DNA of 56,761 nucleotides from a virus: IMG/VR virus record IMGVR_UViG_3300050821_008147, positions 1 through 56,761 of that record. One strand, 5' to 3'. Below are positions 40,054 through 48,391 of this stretch, piece after piece. Each line of letters begins with the position of its first letter. The stretch's first letter is position 1. Below the pieces are notes generated by a model. It made no database searches. It saw nothing but the letters and a program-made list of their open reading frames with translations, and had not been told where the DNA came from. The position numbers and the translations under genes were made by a program.

Positions 40054-40239
40054 ATGGACGTTCAGAAGGCGATCGAATCACTACAGTGCGCAGAGATGAA
40101 CTGCAAGCAGAACCTCCGCGGCGTCTACTCCGACGTCGTGCGGCTCCAGATCCAGGACGCGCTGAAAGAGCTCGGCGGCCACCTGGTCACGCCATCGGTC
40201 GAGGAAGAGACCAAAGCGAACAACCCGGCCCTAAGGTGA
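40054..40239 (+). CDS. Last small gene of early operon
   Basis: 61 residues (VQKAIESLQCAEMNCKQNLRGV, VVRLQIQDALKELGG), helical, starting after AAGAGG. It ends two bases before the convergent endolysin gene, with no clear terminator hairpin between them. Unrecognised. Confidence 0.55.
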   Translation: MDVQKAIESLQCAEMNCKQNLRGVYSDVVRLQIQDALKELGGHLVTPSVEEETKANNPALR

Positions 40240-40240
40240 T

Positions 40241-40765
40241 CTAGGCCTTCACACGATTAAGCCAGCCCGCCAAGTACTCCTCCTGGGCCGGATTCGCCGC
40301 CACAACGCGCCGATAGAAAGCGGTGAGCTGGTTCCTCCAGCCGGCCATGAGCGCGGCCTCGTTGGCCCCTAGCTGCGCGTTCAGGGCCGAAATCGTGGAC
40401 GGTCCCGGGTCCCCGTCCACGCCGATCCGCGCACCCAGGGCCACAAGGCTTTCCTGAGCGAGCTTGACGGCCTGGTGAATGCCAAGATTGATCCCGAAGC
40501 TAAGGTATCGGTTGGCAAAATCCTGGGAGTTCACCGCGGCGCCGTTGATCGGGACCCAATAACCCGACTCGTAGAGTCCCTCCGCGATCGCCTGAGCATC
40601 CGCGGCCGCCATGCCGTCGAAGAACCCGCGCGAGGTCAGTTCCGGGTGCCAGCGCTCGGCGATTCCGAACCTGGTCCGGCCGCCGGCGTCGTCCGTTACC
40701 ACACCGGAAAGCGTCGAATCTTCTTGCCTAAGAACGAATTCAATCGCCGTTTTCGCGTCTGCCAT
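40241..40765 (-). CDS. Endolysin, GH108-like muramidase
   Basis: This 174-residue protein matches the glycoside hydrolase 108 family, which cuts the peptidoglycan sugar backbone. Early part: an EFVLRQEDSTLSG region with Glu15 as catalytic candidate, then DDAGGRTRFGI (25-35), and a C-terminal peptidoglycan-binding part (LGARIGVDGDPGPSTISALNAQ). It stands alone on the minus strand, far from the holin-like genes at about 21 kb, and shares its control region with the small gene at 40865. Confidence 0.85.
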   Translation of the reverse strand: MADAKTAIEFVLRQEDSTLSGVVTDDAGGRTRFGIAERWHPELTSRGFFDGMAAADAQAIAEGLYESGYWVPINGAAVNSQDFANRYLSFGINLGIHQAVKLAQESLVALGARIGVDGDPGPSTISALNAQLGANEAALMAGWRNQLTAFYRRVVAANPAQEEYLAGWLNRVKA

Positions 40766-40782
40766 GTTACCTCGCGGTTACC
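40764..40782 (+). promoter_or_regulatory. Paired GTTACC motif between endolysin and exported genes
   Basis: TGTTACC-TCGC-GGTTACC: two units with starts 11 bases apart, directly before the endolysin start codon. The 18 bases from 40766 differ by one base from the site at 45447-45464. It is placed where a regulator could block both the endolysin and the rightward genes. Confidence 0.6.
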
Positions 40783-40864
40783 ACAATTCAGTTGCACAAA
40801 TTCGTGTTCGGTAGCACACTGATCTCGTAACAAAAGCGGCCACCAACCGCTATGGAGATCCCAA

Positions 40865-40972
40865 ATGAAAATGCTTTTGAGCACTTATACCGTCGCCGTC
40901 GGCTTGCTTGCCGTCGGCCTTTTTCATGTCTGCTCGCTTATGGGCCACTTCCTATTGGTCGTGGCAAGATAG
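40865..40972 (+). CDS. 35-residue membrane peptide
   Basis: Starts at the ATG at 40865 after GGAG. A hydrophobic stretch (YTVAVGLLAVGLFHVCSLMGHFLLVV) spans almost the full length, so a membrane peptide or a leader peptide is likely. It is divergent from the endolysin and in the same direction as the secreted protein that follows. Confidence 0.5.
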   Translation: MKMLLSTYTVAVGLLAVGLFHVCSLMGHFLLVVAR

Positions 40973-41078
40973 CCTCTGCCGAGCGCACTCCAGCGCAAGC
41001 GGAGCCTCCCGGGTGGTACCGGGGGCCGGTAGGTCAACCCGGCATCCGACCCGAATCTCCCCCCAAAGGAGATGGATC

Positions 41079-41492
41079 ATGAAGAAAGTCGCTCTATTCG
41101 CAATCTGCATGGTTTTCGCACCCGCGCTCGCGCAGACTAACTCGACACACGAACAGAACCTCGCGGCTTTTCGTGCGGCGGAATCTCAGGCCCCGAAGGG
41201 TTACCCGATCCTCTTCATGATCGACAACGCTTCGGGAACGCCATCGAACGCGTTTTCAAACGGGCAATGCTCGATGGACGTCGAAACCATAGGGGAGATC
41301 TATTCCGTTGGGATCTCCGGCGGATGGGGCGGCTGCAAACTCTTTACCCCGAGGAGCTTTGTCTTTGGTCGCGTCGGCCGTGGGCCGCTCGGGGATATGT
41401 ACGTAGACCTCTTGGACCAGGATGGCGGGAAGACTCACAACCGGCGCTATTTCGTTACCGGAACGCAGCTCGTCGATCCATCAACCCAATAA
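41079..41492 (+). CDS. Secreted hypothetical protein
   Basis: This 137-residue protein starts after AAAGGAG. It has a classical signal peptide (MKKVALFAICMVFAPALA) with an A-L-A cleavage site before QTN, then a beta-rich domain with two Cys (QCSMDV, GGCKLF). It is exported and may act in the periplasm or outside. It ends six bases before the end of the convergent 1305-residue gene. No family recognised; a lysogenic conversion role is possible. Confidence 0.68.
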   Translation: MKKVALFAICMVFAPALAQTNSTHEQNLAAFRAAESQAPKGYPILFMIDNASGTPSNAFSNGQCSMDVETIGEIYSVGISGGWGGCKLFTPRSFVFGRVGRGPLGDMYVDLLDQDGGKTHNRRYFVTGTQLVDPSTQ

Positions 41493-41497
41493 GGGCT

Positions 41498-44400
41498 CTA
41501 GTCCACAACCCAAGCCGTCCCATTGCAGAGGGCATGAATCTTGTTGCTTCCGCCGCCCGAGACAGCCGCCCCATAAGTGCTCGTGCTTGAGTCGAGGACG
41601 AACGCGGTCGCGCCCTGGTTCGTCGAATTACATGGCGTCGCGGTGTTCACAGCGCTGTATGACCCCACATTCACCATCTGAAAAAAGGTTCCTGTCGTCC
41701 CTAACCTTTCCGCGGCCTTGATCTGGTTGTAGTCGATGTTCCCACCGCCAGCCGGCGTCGGGATCGAGATCGTGTAACTGAACGCGGCCACTGGCGAATT
41801 CGTAAGACCGCTCTTGGTGCCGATTGCGTTGACGGTTTCCGATGAACTCACAGAGATGGCGCCGGAATAGGTCGTTCCGGCGGTGCAGGCTCCTGAGATT
41901 GCCGCCGGCGTCGATCCATCCGTCGTATAGCAAATGCTGGCCCCGGAGGTGCTATCGCTAAGCGTGACGGATTGGGTCGCGAAATAAGTTCCAGCAGCCG
42001 GCGCGGCGGTTGGGGTCGCCGTAGTTGTCGGTCCGCCGCCTCCGCCGGTTAGGGTATAGGTCGCGGACCCGATCGCGCTCGTGGTCAGTCCGGAGGCCGT
42101 CGCGATCGCCTTGACGGTAGTCGTAGTCGAGACTGTGATCGGTCCCGTGTAGACCTGGCCGCAAGGCATCGAGACCAGGCCGGAAGGAAGCCCGGTGTTG
42201 CATAGCCACGTCGGGAAATACGGATCGGTGATAGGCGTTGAGGACGGTACGTGGTAGCCGTAAGCGGTCGCGGTGGGCGCGGTCGGAGTAAAGTTCGATA
42301 TCAGGCCAGCCATGCAAGCCGGAACGTTAGCTGAGCTTCCGCAGGATGGTGCGCCGGGAATCGTGGTGCTTACAAAGGCTGGGCTGGTGCCGAGGACATT
42401 GGAGCCATAGGCAAAAGACCCGCTGCTCGAAATGAAAGTATTGTTGCCGCTCGTGCCCTGCAGCCAGTTGCCGGCCACCGAAACCGTGTTGTCAGAATCC
42501 GCTACTGCGGCGGCGTAGATCGCGTCCGAAGAGCACCCGGTAGCCGAGTTGGTCGAGGCCAGGTTGCCGGTGGCCGTGACGTGCAGCGCCGCTTGCGCGG
42601 TGATCTCTCCGTGGCCAAGGCAAAAGGATAAATTCGTCGCCTTAAGATTTCCGTAGGTCGTGTTCTGCTTGATAAAGACGGGCGCCTGCGAAGTGCCCGT
42701 CTTGTTGTTCTCAACCAGTATCGCGCTCGATCCGTTCGACACGGAGATATTGTTCTCGACCGCCGCTTGCTGGGTATAAGCGGTCCCACTGAGCTGCGAA
42801 TAATCGAAGGTGTCGAGGTTAATGCCCTCGCCATCGGTCGTGAAGCCTCCGCTGCAAGGGCTGGCGTCCACATTGTTATAGGAGAAGTTCCCGGCGATAA
42901 ACATATGCGTGCCGGAGTTGGTATCCGAGGCGATCGGCTGGTAGATATTCAAGCCGCTGTAGCATGCGCCGTTCCCCTGGGCCGCGTTATATGCGACGTT
43001 CCCCACATATGCGATGTAATCAACGCTGGCAGTGGTCGAGGTGGGTTTATTGTAGGCTGTAAATCCGCCGCCCATGCAGCCATTGGCGACGTCGTTTGCA
43101 AAGATGACGTGGTGAATGCTCGTCGATCCGCTGGGCCCGGCGTGGAAGCAGGCGCCGGACGGCGTTGTATTCGTCGAAGTCTCCCATCCTTGCACGCCCC
43201 AGTAGCTCGCATCGACCCAGATCGCGTCTGACCCGGTTGCCGTGATCTTGCAGGCATCAAAGGTCGCGCATTTGAGCCAGGCGACATTCTTACCGGACGC
43301 GCAGGTGACCGCACCCCATTTCCCATTTTGGAAGTTTGCGGCCGAATATGTGCCCGCCGCGGCGATGATCGTATCACCGCAATTGACCGCATGGTTTGGC
43401 GAGAGCCAGGGACTGCCCGAACTGGTCCCGGCGTTCGAATCACTGCCGCTCGGGCTCAGATAGTAAGTCGCGCCCCCTCCTCCGCCTCCGGTTGTGCCAG
43501 GAGTGCTCCCATCTGTTGTGTAATAGATCGTCGAGCTGGGCGTGAGATCCGAAATGGATACGGAAACGCTGCCGGTAAACGATTCGGAGGGCGGCGAAAA
43601 CGTCGGCGTGGATACAACGGTCGTGCTGATATAGGTGCCCGTGGCCACGGCGCTCTGGGAATTCCCTGCGTGAGTTGCGATCGCCTTGACCACCGTGCTC
43701 GCCCCGGTGACAGTGATCGGGCCGGTATAGACGGTCGAGGATGTGGTCGGGGTCGTGCCGTCGGTCGTGTAGTAGATCGTTGCGCCGATTGTTGCATCCG
43801 ACATGGAAACGCTCAGGCTGGTCGCGAAACTGGTCGAGCCTGGGGTAAGGACAGGAGTGGCCGCGGCCGCGGCGCTGGTATATGTTCCGGTGACGACTGC
43901 GCTCGGAACAAATCCATAACCGCTTGGGTAGGTCTTTGTGTTCGCGCCCGTGCCCCACATGCCGATGCACTTCACCGTGACGGGATACGAGACCGCGAGC
44001 GGGCCGGTGTAGAGCGGCGAACTGACGGTCGGCGTGCTCCCATCGGTCGTGCAGTAGATGGACGTGTTTCCGCGCGGCTGCGGTCCAGAGGTGAAGCCGG
44101 GATCGGTCACGGTGATGGGGCCAAGGAGGAATCCGCTCGCTGGCAGGGTTGGGGCGACGCTGGTGACGGCGGACGCCGTGCTGCCGGTCACGTTGCCGGT
44201 CACGGTAGCAGGGGAACCCATCGAGCAGCCGCCGTTCGTGCCCTCGTTGCCGATGTATCCATTTCCGCCAAAGGGGACGCCGCCCGCGCTGTAATTAGGA
44301 CCTTGAACCGTGTTGTTACTTACAGTCCCCGAGCCCATGCCATAGCACCAGGCGATGCCCTGCGGACTGCCAAGACCCTGGATTAGGTTGTTGCTGTAGT

Positions 44401-45415
44401 TGGCGCCAAGACCCCAGGCCTCGATCCCATATCCATAGCGAACGTGAGGCGAGACGTTTTGGATTAAGGTGTTGTCGCTGACGGTGATCCCGGGCGCAGT
44501 GGCTCCAGAATCGCAGCAAGCCATTGAGACGGCGAAGTTGCCGAAGTATGGATTAGTTGAGTCGTGCAGGCTGTTGTATTGGAAAAACGACCCGGATGTT
44601 ACCTGTGGTTGTTCCTCCCAGGCTATCCGGTGAATGCCGACAAAGTCATTGCCTCGTGCGATCAAATTTCTGATGATCGGACCTGGCGGAGTCTGGGTCG
44701 GCTGGCAGTTATTCCCATAGCAGAGGATGTGGACGCCTTCGGAGACCGGGCCGATGACGTTGTTTAGGATGTTCATCCCGTTGATGCTGCTGGGAGCTCC
44801 GATGCCCTCGCAGTTGCCGTTCTTTTGTTCTGGCGAGGTGTAGTCGGTCATGTCATCGAAGGTTGGGCCAGTGCAGGAAGTTGAATCTCCGATCTGATTC
44901 CAGGAGATAGTTACATTGTTTGCTGAGCGCGCGTTACTGCTCCCTCCGTCAAAGAAGATGCCAGCAGACGGAGCGTCCGCAAAGCTCTTGCAGCAAGGGA
45001 TATCCCCAAACTGATTGTGTGTGATGACGAGGTTAGAAAATGAAGTCTGGACGTAGATGCCGCCCTCGTGCATGAATTGTAGGTACTGGATCGTGGTCGT
45101 TTGAGTGCAGGAGCTCTGAAACAAATTGAAGATGTTGCCCGATAGCCGGGTGAATGTGCCATTTAGGATCACATTCGACGGCGTGGCCGGGGCTGTCGCG
45201 GTATAGGTGATGCCACACTTCAGGGTGATCCCGCTCGAGATGTTGTACGTGGCCGCGTTGAATTGGACCACGTCTCCCGCGGAGGCGCCGTTGATCGTGC
45301 TCTGAATCGTCGCCGTGCTTGATCCGGAAGTGATCGTCCAGATGGTCGATTCGTGCAGGACTGGAGTGGTGGCGAAAAGCGCAAGCGCGACGACGAACAT
45401 CAACAGTTTCTTCAT
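41498..45415 (-). CDS. Large signal-peptide protein: beta-helices plus chitobiase-type repeats
   Basis: This 1305-residue protein starts with a clear signal peptide (KKLLMFVVALALFATTPVLH). Then a right-handed beta-helix-like part (about 30-400: GDIPCC, NNVTISWNQIG, NGMNILNNVIG), three units of a chitobiase/beta-hexosaminidase C-terminal-type repeat (about 420-640, each with YYTTDGTTP and Y-x-GPITV), a second beta-helix region (about 640-1080), further repeats (about 1080-1230) and a short C-terminal domain that resembles phage fibre ends. It is polysaccharide-binding or polysaccharide-cutting by fold. A signal peptide is unexpected on a virion protein. Confidence 0.75.
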   Translation of the reverse strand: MKKLLMFVVALALFATTPVLHESTIWTITSGSSTATIQSTINGASAGDVVQFNAATYNISSGITLKCGITYTATAPATPSNVILNGTFTRLSGNIFNLFQSSCTQTTTIQYLQFMHEGGIYVQTSFSNLVITHNQFGDIPCCKSFADAPSAGIFFDGGSSNARSANNVTISWNQIGDSTSCTGPTFDDMTDYTSPEQKNGNCEGIGAPSSINGMNILNNVIGPVSEGVHILCYGNNCQPTQTPPGPIIRNLIARGNDFVGIHRIAWEEQPQVTSGSFFQYNSLHDSTNPYFGNFAVSMACCDSGATAPGITVSDNTLIQNVSPHVRYGYGIEAWGLGANYSNNLIQGLGSPQGIAWCYGMGSGTVSNNTVQGPNYSAGGVPFGGNGYIGNEGTNGGCSMGSPATVTGNVTGSTASAVTSVAPTLPASGFLLGPITVTDPGFTSGPQPRGNTSIYCTTDGSTPTVSSPLYTGPLAVSYPVTVKCIGMWGTGANTKTYPSGYGFVPSAVVTGTYTSAAAAATPVLTPGSTSFATSLSVSMSDATIGATIYYTTDGTTPTTSSTVYTGPITVTGASTVVKAIATHAGNSQSAVATGTYISTTVVSTPTFSPPSESFTGSVSVSISDLTPSSTIYYTTDGSTPGTTGGGGGGATYYLSPSGSDSNAGTSSGSPWLSPNHAVNCGDTIIAAAGTYSAANFQNGKWGAVTCASGKNVAWLKCATFDACKITATGSDAIWVDASYWGVQGWETSTNTTPSGACFHAGPSGSTSIHHVIFANDVANGCMGGGFTAYNKPTSTTASVDYIAYVGNVAYNAAQGNGACYSGLNIYQPIASDTNSGTHMFIAGNFSYNNVDASPCSGGFTTDGEGINLDTFDYSQLSGTAYTQQAAVENNISVSNGSSAILVENNKTGTSQAPVFIKQNTTYGNLKATNLSFCLGHGEITAQAALHVTATGNLASTNSATGCSSDAIYAAAVADSDNTVSVAGNWLQGTSGNNTFISSSGSFAYGSNVLGTSPAFVSTTIPGAPSCGSSANVPACMAGLISNFTPTAPTATAYGYHVPSSTPITDPYFPTWLCNTGLPSGLVSMPCGQVYTGPITVSTTTTVKAIATASGLTTSAIGSATYTLTGGGGGPTTTATPTAAPAAGTYFATQSVTLSDSTSGASICYTTDGSTPAAISGACTAGTTYSGAISVSSSETVNAIGTKSGLTNSPVAAFSYTISIPTPAGGGNIDYNQIKAAERLGTTGTFFQMVNVGSYSAVNTATPCNSTNQGATAFVLDSSTSTYGAAVSGGGSNKIHALCNGTAWVVD

Positions 45416-45444
45416 GGGGTCTGCCCCTTCTTTCTAGAGCCTTG

Positions 45445-45463
45445 CAGTTACCTGGCGGTTACC
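45445..45463 (+). promoter_or_regulatory. Paired GTTACC motif in divergent promoter region
   Basis: CAGTTACC-TGG-CGGTTACC: two units 11 bases apart, in the 110-base gap between the 1305-residue gene and the GT87 gene. Eighteen bases (45447-45464) match 40766-40783 with one difference. The position fits an operator for both divergent genes. Confidence 0.62.
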
Positions 45464-45525
45464 AAAGAAATCCGTGGAAATCTGAGAGATGGGCGTAGAG
45501 TGGGACTTCCCCCAGACAGGCAGAA

Positions 45526-46686
45526 ATGGTTAAGACTTCGCCACTGCGCATCCTTGCCGCTATCCTCATGCTCGCGGCTGGTATCGGAATCCTCAGCTAT
45601 GCGATGAATGCTTCAGACGTGGCAAACCGCGACTACATTTGCTATTGGGCTGCAGGACAGCAACTTGCTCATCACGAGAACCCTTACGACGGCGCCACGA
45701 TCCTCCAGATGCAAAACGCGCACGGATACGATGGCCACCAGCCGTTCTTTATGCGGAATCCGCCCTCGGCTTTCTTTCTTGCGCTTCCGCTCGGTTATGT
45801 ATCCGAACGAACCGGATCAATCCTCTGGTCGATAGCCATCGTCGGCGCGCTCATGGCCTCGATTCGCATGCTGTGGATTCTCCACGGGAAACCGGAAGGG
45901 CGCTTGCACCTTGTCGGCTATCTTTTCCCGCCCGCGCTCGCGTGCTTGCTCGTGGGACAGATCGGCATTTTCGTGTTGCTCGGCGTCACGCTGTTTCTTT
46001 ATTTACATTCCGCGAAGCCCGCGCTCGCCGGGGCTGCACTTCTGCTCTGCGCCCTCAAGCCTCACCTGTTCCTGCCCTTCGGTGTCGCGTTGCTGGCCTG
46101 GATCATAGCTCGCCAAGCGTGGGCTATTCTTGCCGGGGCTGCTGGCGCGTTGGTGGCCAGCCTCGCGCTCGCCGCCTATTTCGATCCCCACGGGTGGACA
46201 CAATATTCCGCCATGCTCCGCAGTTCAGCGATCCCCCATGAATTCATTCCTACGATCAGCCTTGTCTTTCGACTCGCGATCAATCGCGACGCGGCCTGGT
46301 TGCAGATAATCCCGTCGTTAGTCGCGGCATGCTGGGCGCTGTGGTATTTCCGCAAGCATCAATCGAAGTGGGACTGGTTGCATCATGGGTCCGTGATCCT
46401 GCTGGTCGGCGTAGCCTTCGCGCCCTATGCATGGGTGCAGGACCAAGCAATCGTGCTCCCTGCGATCTTGGCGGGATTATATGCGGCGATCCATTCAGGG
46501 CGATCTCTCGTCCCTTTCCTATGTATCGCATGCGTCGCCCTGATTGAGGTGCTGATCCCGGTGTCCGCCCATTCGGCGCTGTATCTTTGGACCGCTCCGG
46601 GCTGGACGATTTGGTATCTATCTGTAACCAGGACTCCTCAGAAGCTGGTCGAGCCCGTGAATTTGGCCCAGGAGTTCGCCGCGTAA
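45526..46686 (+). CDS. GT87-type membrane glycosyltransferase
   Basis: This 386-residue protein has about nine hydrophobic segments and the early loop motif (YICYWAAGQQLAHHENPYD, then NPPSAFFLALPLG) typical of GT87/DUF2029 enzymes, which use polyprenyl-phosphate mannose to modify surface glycans from outside the membrane. It starts 110 bases from the divergent 1305-residue gene. Its end overlaps, antisense, the small fibre gene at 46638. Phage copies usually alter the host surface against superinfection. Confidence 0.82.
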   Translation: MVKTSPLRILAAILMLAAGIGILSYAMNASDVANRDYICYWAAGQQLAHHENPYDGATILQMQNAHGYDGHQPFFMRNPPSAFFLALPLGYVSERTGSILWSIAIVGALMASIRMLWILHGKPEGRLHLVGYLFPPALACLLVGQIGIFVLLGVTLFLYLHSAKPALAGAALLLCALKPHLFLPFGVALLAWIIARQAWAILAGAAGALVASLALAAYFDPHGWTQYSAMLRSSAIPHEFIPTISLVFRLAINRDAAWLQIIPSLVAACWALWYFRKHQSKWDWLHHGSVILLVGVAFAPYAWVQDQAIVLPAILAGLYAAIHSGRSLVPFLCIACVALIEVLIPVSAHSALYLWTAPGWTIWYLSVTRTPQKLVEPVNLAQEFAA

Positions 46687-46940
46687 CAGACGTATAGGTT
46701 CCCGCTTGAGTCGTACGCGATTTGACCCGGGGTGCCGGTGCTTCCATGGCCGCCTGGAGCCGGTGTGGTCCACGTATGCAGCTGGTTCCCGTTGCCCGTC
46801 CGGGCCGCGACGAGAATCTGATCGAAATCAATGTCGCCTCTCGCGGTCGCCGGAACCGGGGCCAGCGCTGCGCTGCGGTTGCGAAGCCCCATCAAAAGCG
46901 GACCGGCGGACGGTCCGGTATTCAGAAAGTGAAGAAACAT
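46638..46940 (-). CDS. Small tail fibre-like protein
   Basis: This 100-residue protein ends with GTPGQIAYDSSGNLYVCYAANSWAKFTGSTSF, a motif typical of the short C-terminal ends of phage tail fibre proteins. The first part is a Phe/Leu/Pro-rich leader. As the last gene of the tail cluster it could be a fibre tip or chaperone. The last 49 bases lie antisense to the GT87 gene. Confidence 0.65.
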   Translation of the reverse strand: MFLHFLNTGPSAGPLLMGLRNRSAALAPVPATARGDIDFDQILVAARTGNGNQLHTWTTPAPGGHGSTGTPGQIAYDSSGNLYVCYAANSWAKFTGSTSF

Positions 46941-46952
46941 TCGCGCTCCGTC

Positions 46953-47639
46953 TTACGGCTGGGTGACGACGGGAAATGCAGTTGCATCCGCGCCAGTCGC
47001 AGTGAATTCGAACAGGATCAGGTCTGCGTTCGTGTCCGTGGTGGCGAGCGCTATCACATACCAGCCGAGCCCGATTTCGGACGCCGAGTTTGCGCAACTC
47101 GAGAATGCCCCTCCGTCGAGCGAGCGCTGGGCGGTGATGGTGAGGCCGGTCTTAGGCGTGACATGGTCGACGGACGAAACCATGTAGATCGGAAAGTTGG
47201 CCATGGACGCATTCTTCTTTATGCGCGTTGAGCCGTTGGGGAGCGCCGACATCCCAAAGCGGACCGAGTCCTGGTTGTCGACTGCGGTAAGTTCTATCTC
47301 GAGGACGACTGGCGCCATGTTCGTCGCACCCTGGAGAAAGATTACGACCGATTTCGCGCCTGAAGCCAGGGCGGCATTCGGGATGCTGAGGATATAGACC
47401 CCCGGCATGTTCGTCGCATCAGCGACTATGAGCCCGCCGGTCGCCCAGGTGCCCAGCGTCATCGTGGCCAGGGTAATTTGTACCGTAGAGCCCGCCCCTT
47501 CGCGCAAGTAGTACGCCGTCAGGCCGCTGGTGTTGTAGGCCAATCCGGTAAGCCCCGCGCCTGTGGTGACGCTCGAATTCAGAACGAAGATCGCGACCAT
47601 CTTCGAGGTCGAACCTTGAACTATGCTGAGCTTTGCCAT
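46953..47639 (-). CDS. Tail-associated beta-rich protein
   Basis: This 228-residue protein is made of two beta-sandwich-like halves. The first (SIVQGSTSKMVAIFVLNSS, TAYYLREGAGSTVQITL, PGVYILSIP) resembles a domain common in phage tail-end gene clusters. The second starts at FPIYMVSSVDHVTPKTGLTITAQ. Fits a baseplate or fibre component. Its beginning overlaps the end of the previous gene by 221 bases in another frame. Confidence 0.68.
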   Translation of the reverse strand: MAKLSIVQGSTSKMVAIFVLNSSVTTGAGLTGLAYNTSGLTAYYLREGAGSTVQITLATMTLGTWATGGLIVADATNMPGVYILSIPNAALASGAKSVVIFLQGATNMAPVVLEIELTAVDNQDSVRFGMSALPNGSTRIKKNASMANFPIYMVSSVDHVTPKTGLTITAQRSLDGGAFSSCANSASEIGLGWYVIALATTDTNADLILFEFTATGADATAFPVVTQP

Positions 47640-48381
47640 TCATTCCCCCTTTAAATTGCGGGCGCATCCCGCCATCCATTCCGCGATTGACAAGTAAGCC
47701 GCCGGCCGGTGCCGTGGCGAAGAGCGCGAGCAAATTGGCGGCCACGTCGCTTAGAGTCGCACCCGCGCTATAAGTCAAGGTGTTGGTCACGCTGCCGGCG
47801 CCCCCGCCGACGCCATCCCATGATGCGATGAACGGGCTGTTTGTGGCTCCGGACGCTGCGAATTCCCGCTGGGTCCAACTGAGACTGTTTGCGATAGCGC
47901 TGGCATCTCCCGAGTTACCTGACCCGCCAGTAGCTACGTGTAGGAGATCTCCCGCGGCCGAAGTGCTGAGTGTCGGAACAAGAGTCTGTCCATTTGTGCG
48001 AGAGGTTTGAAACTGCTGATTGATGGCATCCTGGGCGGATGTCAAAACCACACCGGAATATTCATGGACGGCCATGAGGCACTTGCCGCCGCTCCCTGTG
48101 TAGTTGACCTTAACCGTGTTCGCCCCGGCGGCGCAGTTCAGTGCGTAAAATGTGCCGAAAAAGCCATTGCCGGTATTCTCAGAATTCACCGCCGTATGCC
48201 ACGTATTGCCCGCAGAGTCAGAAACGGTGTAAGTTCCAAAGCCGGAAAACAACTCCTGCAAAAAAACGTCGACCACGAGGCAATTGCCGGAGGTATTGTT
48301 CGAGGAGAAGGCGCATATCGAGGTCAACCCGGCAACGCTCGAGTTGTATGCATTGTTCCCCTGGACGAATGCGACGGCCAT
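47419..48381 (-). CDS. Fibre-like protein sharing a domain with the upstream fibre
   Basis: This 320-residue ORF has one domain (about residues 2-235) clearly related to residues 229-448 of the 48392-50533 protein: VAFVQ, SNNTSGNCLVVDV, VSDSAGNTW, HEYSGV, AAGDLLHV. The remaining ~85 residues overlap the next gene out of frame and are Arg/Gly/His-rich, so the functional protein probably ends soon after LLVNRGMDGG. The domain is likely a beta-sandwich used in receptor binding. Confidence 0.65.
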   Translation of the reverse strand: MAVAFVQGNNAYNSSVAGLTSICAFSSNNTSGNCLVVDVFLQELFSGFGTYTVSDSAGNTWHTAVNSENTGNGFFGTFYALNCAAGANTVKVNYTGSGGKCLMAVHEYSGVVLTSAQDAINQQFQTSRTNGQTLVPTLSTSAAGDLLHVATGGSGNSGDASAIANSLSWTQREFAASGATNSPFIASWDGVGGGAGSVTNTLTYSAGATLSDVAANLLALFATAPAGGLLVNRGMDGGMRPQFKGGMNGKAQHSSRFDLEDGRDLRSEFERHHRRGAYRIGLQHQRPDGVLLARRGGLYGTNYPGHDDAGHLGDRRAHSR

Positions 48382-48391
48382 GCTCTACCCC

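Noticed and set aside
40236-40245. Bidirectional terminator between the early operon and endolysin
   Set aside because: The genes are two bases apart and no stem-loop with T tract is visible there.
44154-44210. CGGTCACG repeats as further iterons
   Set aside because: They fall in chitobiase-repeat coding DNA (Val-Thr-Gly codons), lack the 11-bp phase and differ in the last base.
43328-44386. 352-residue plus-strand ORF
   Set aside because: Antisense to the chitobiase-repeat part of the 1305-residue gene; Arg/Gly/Ala-rich shadow.
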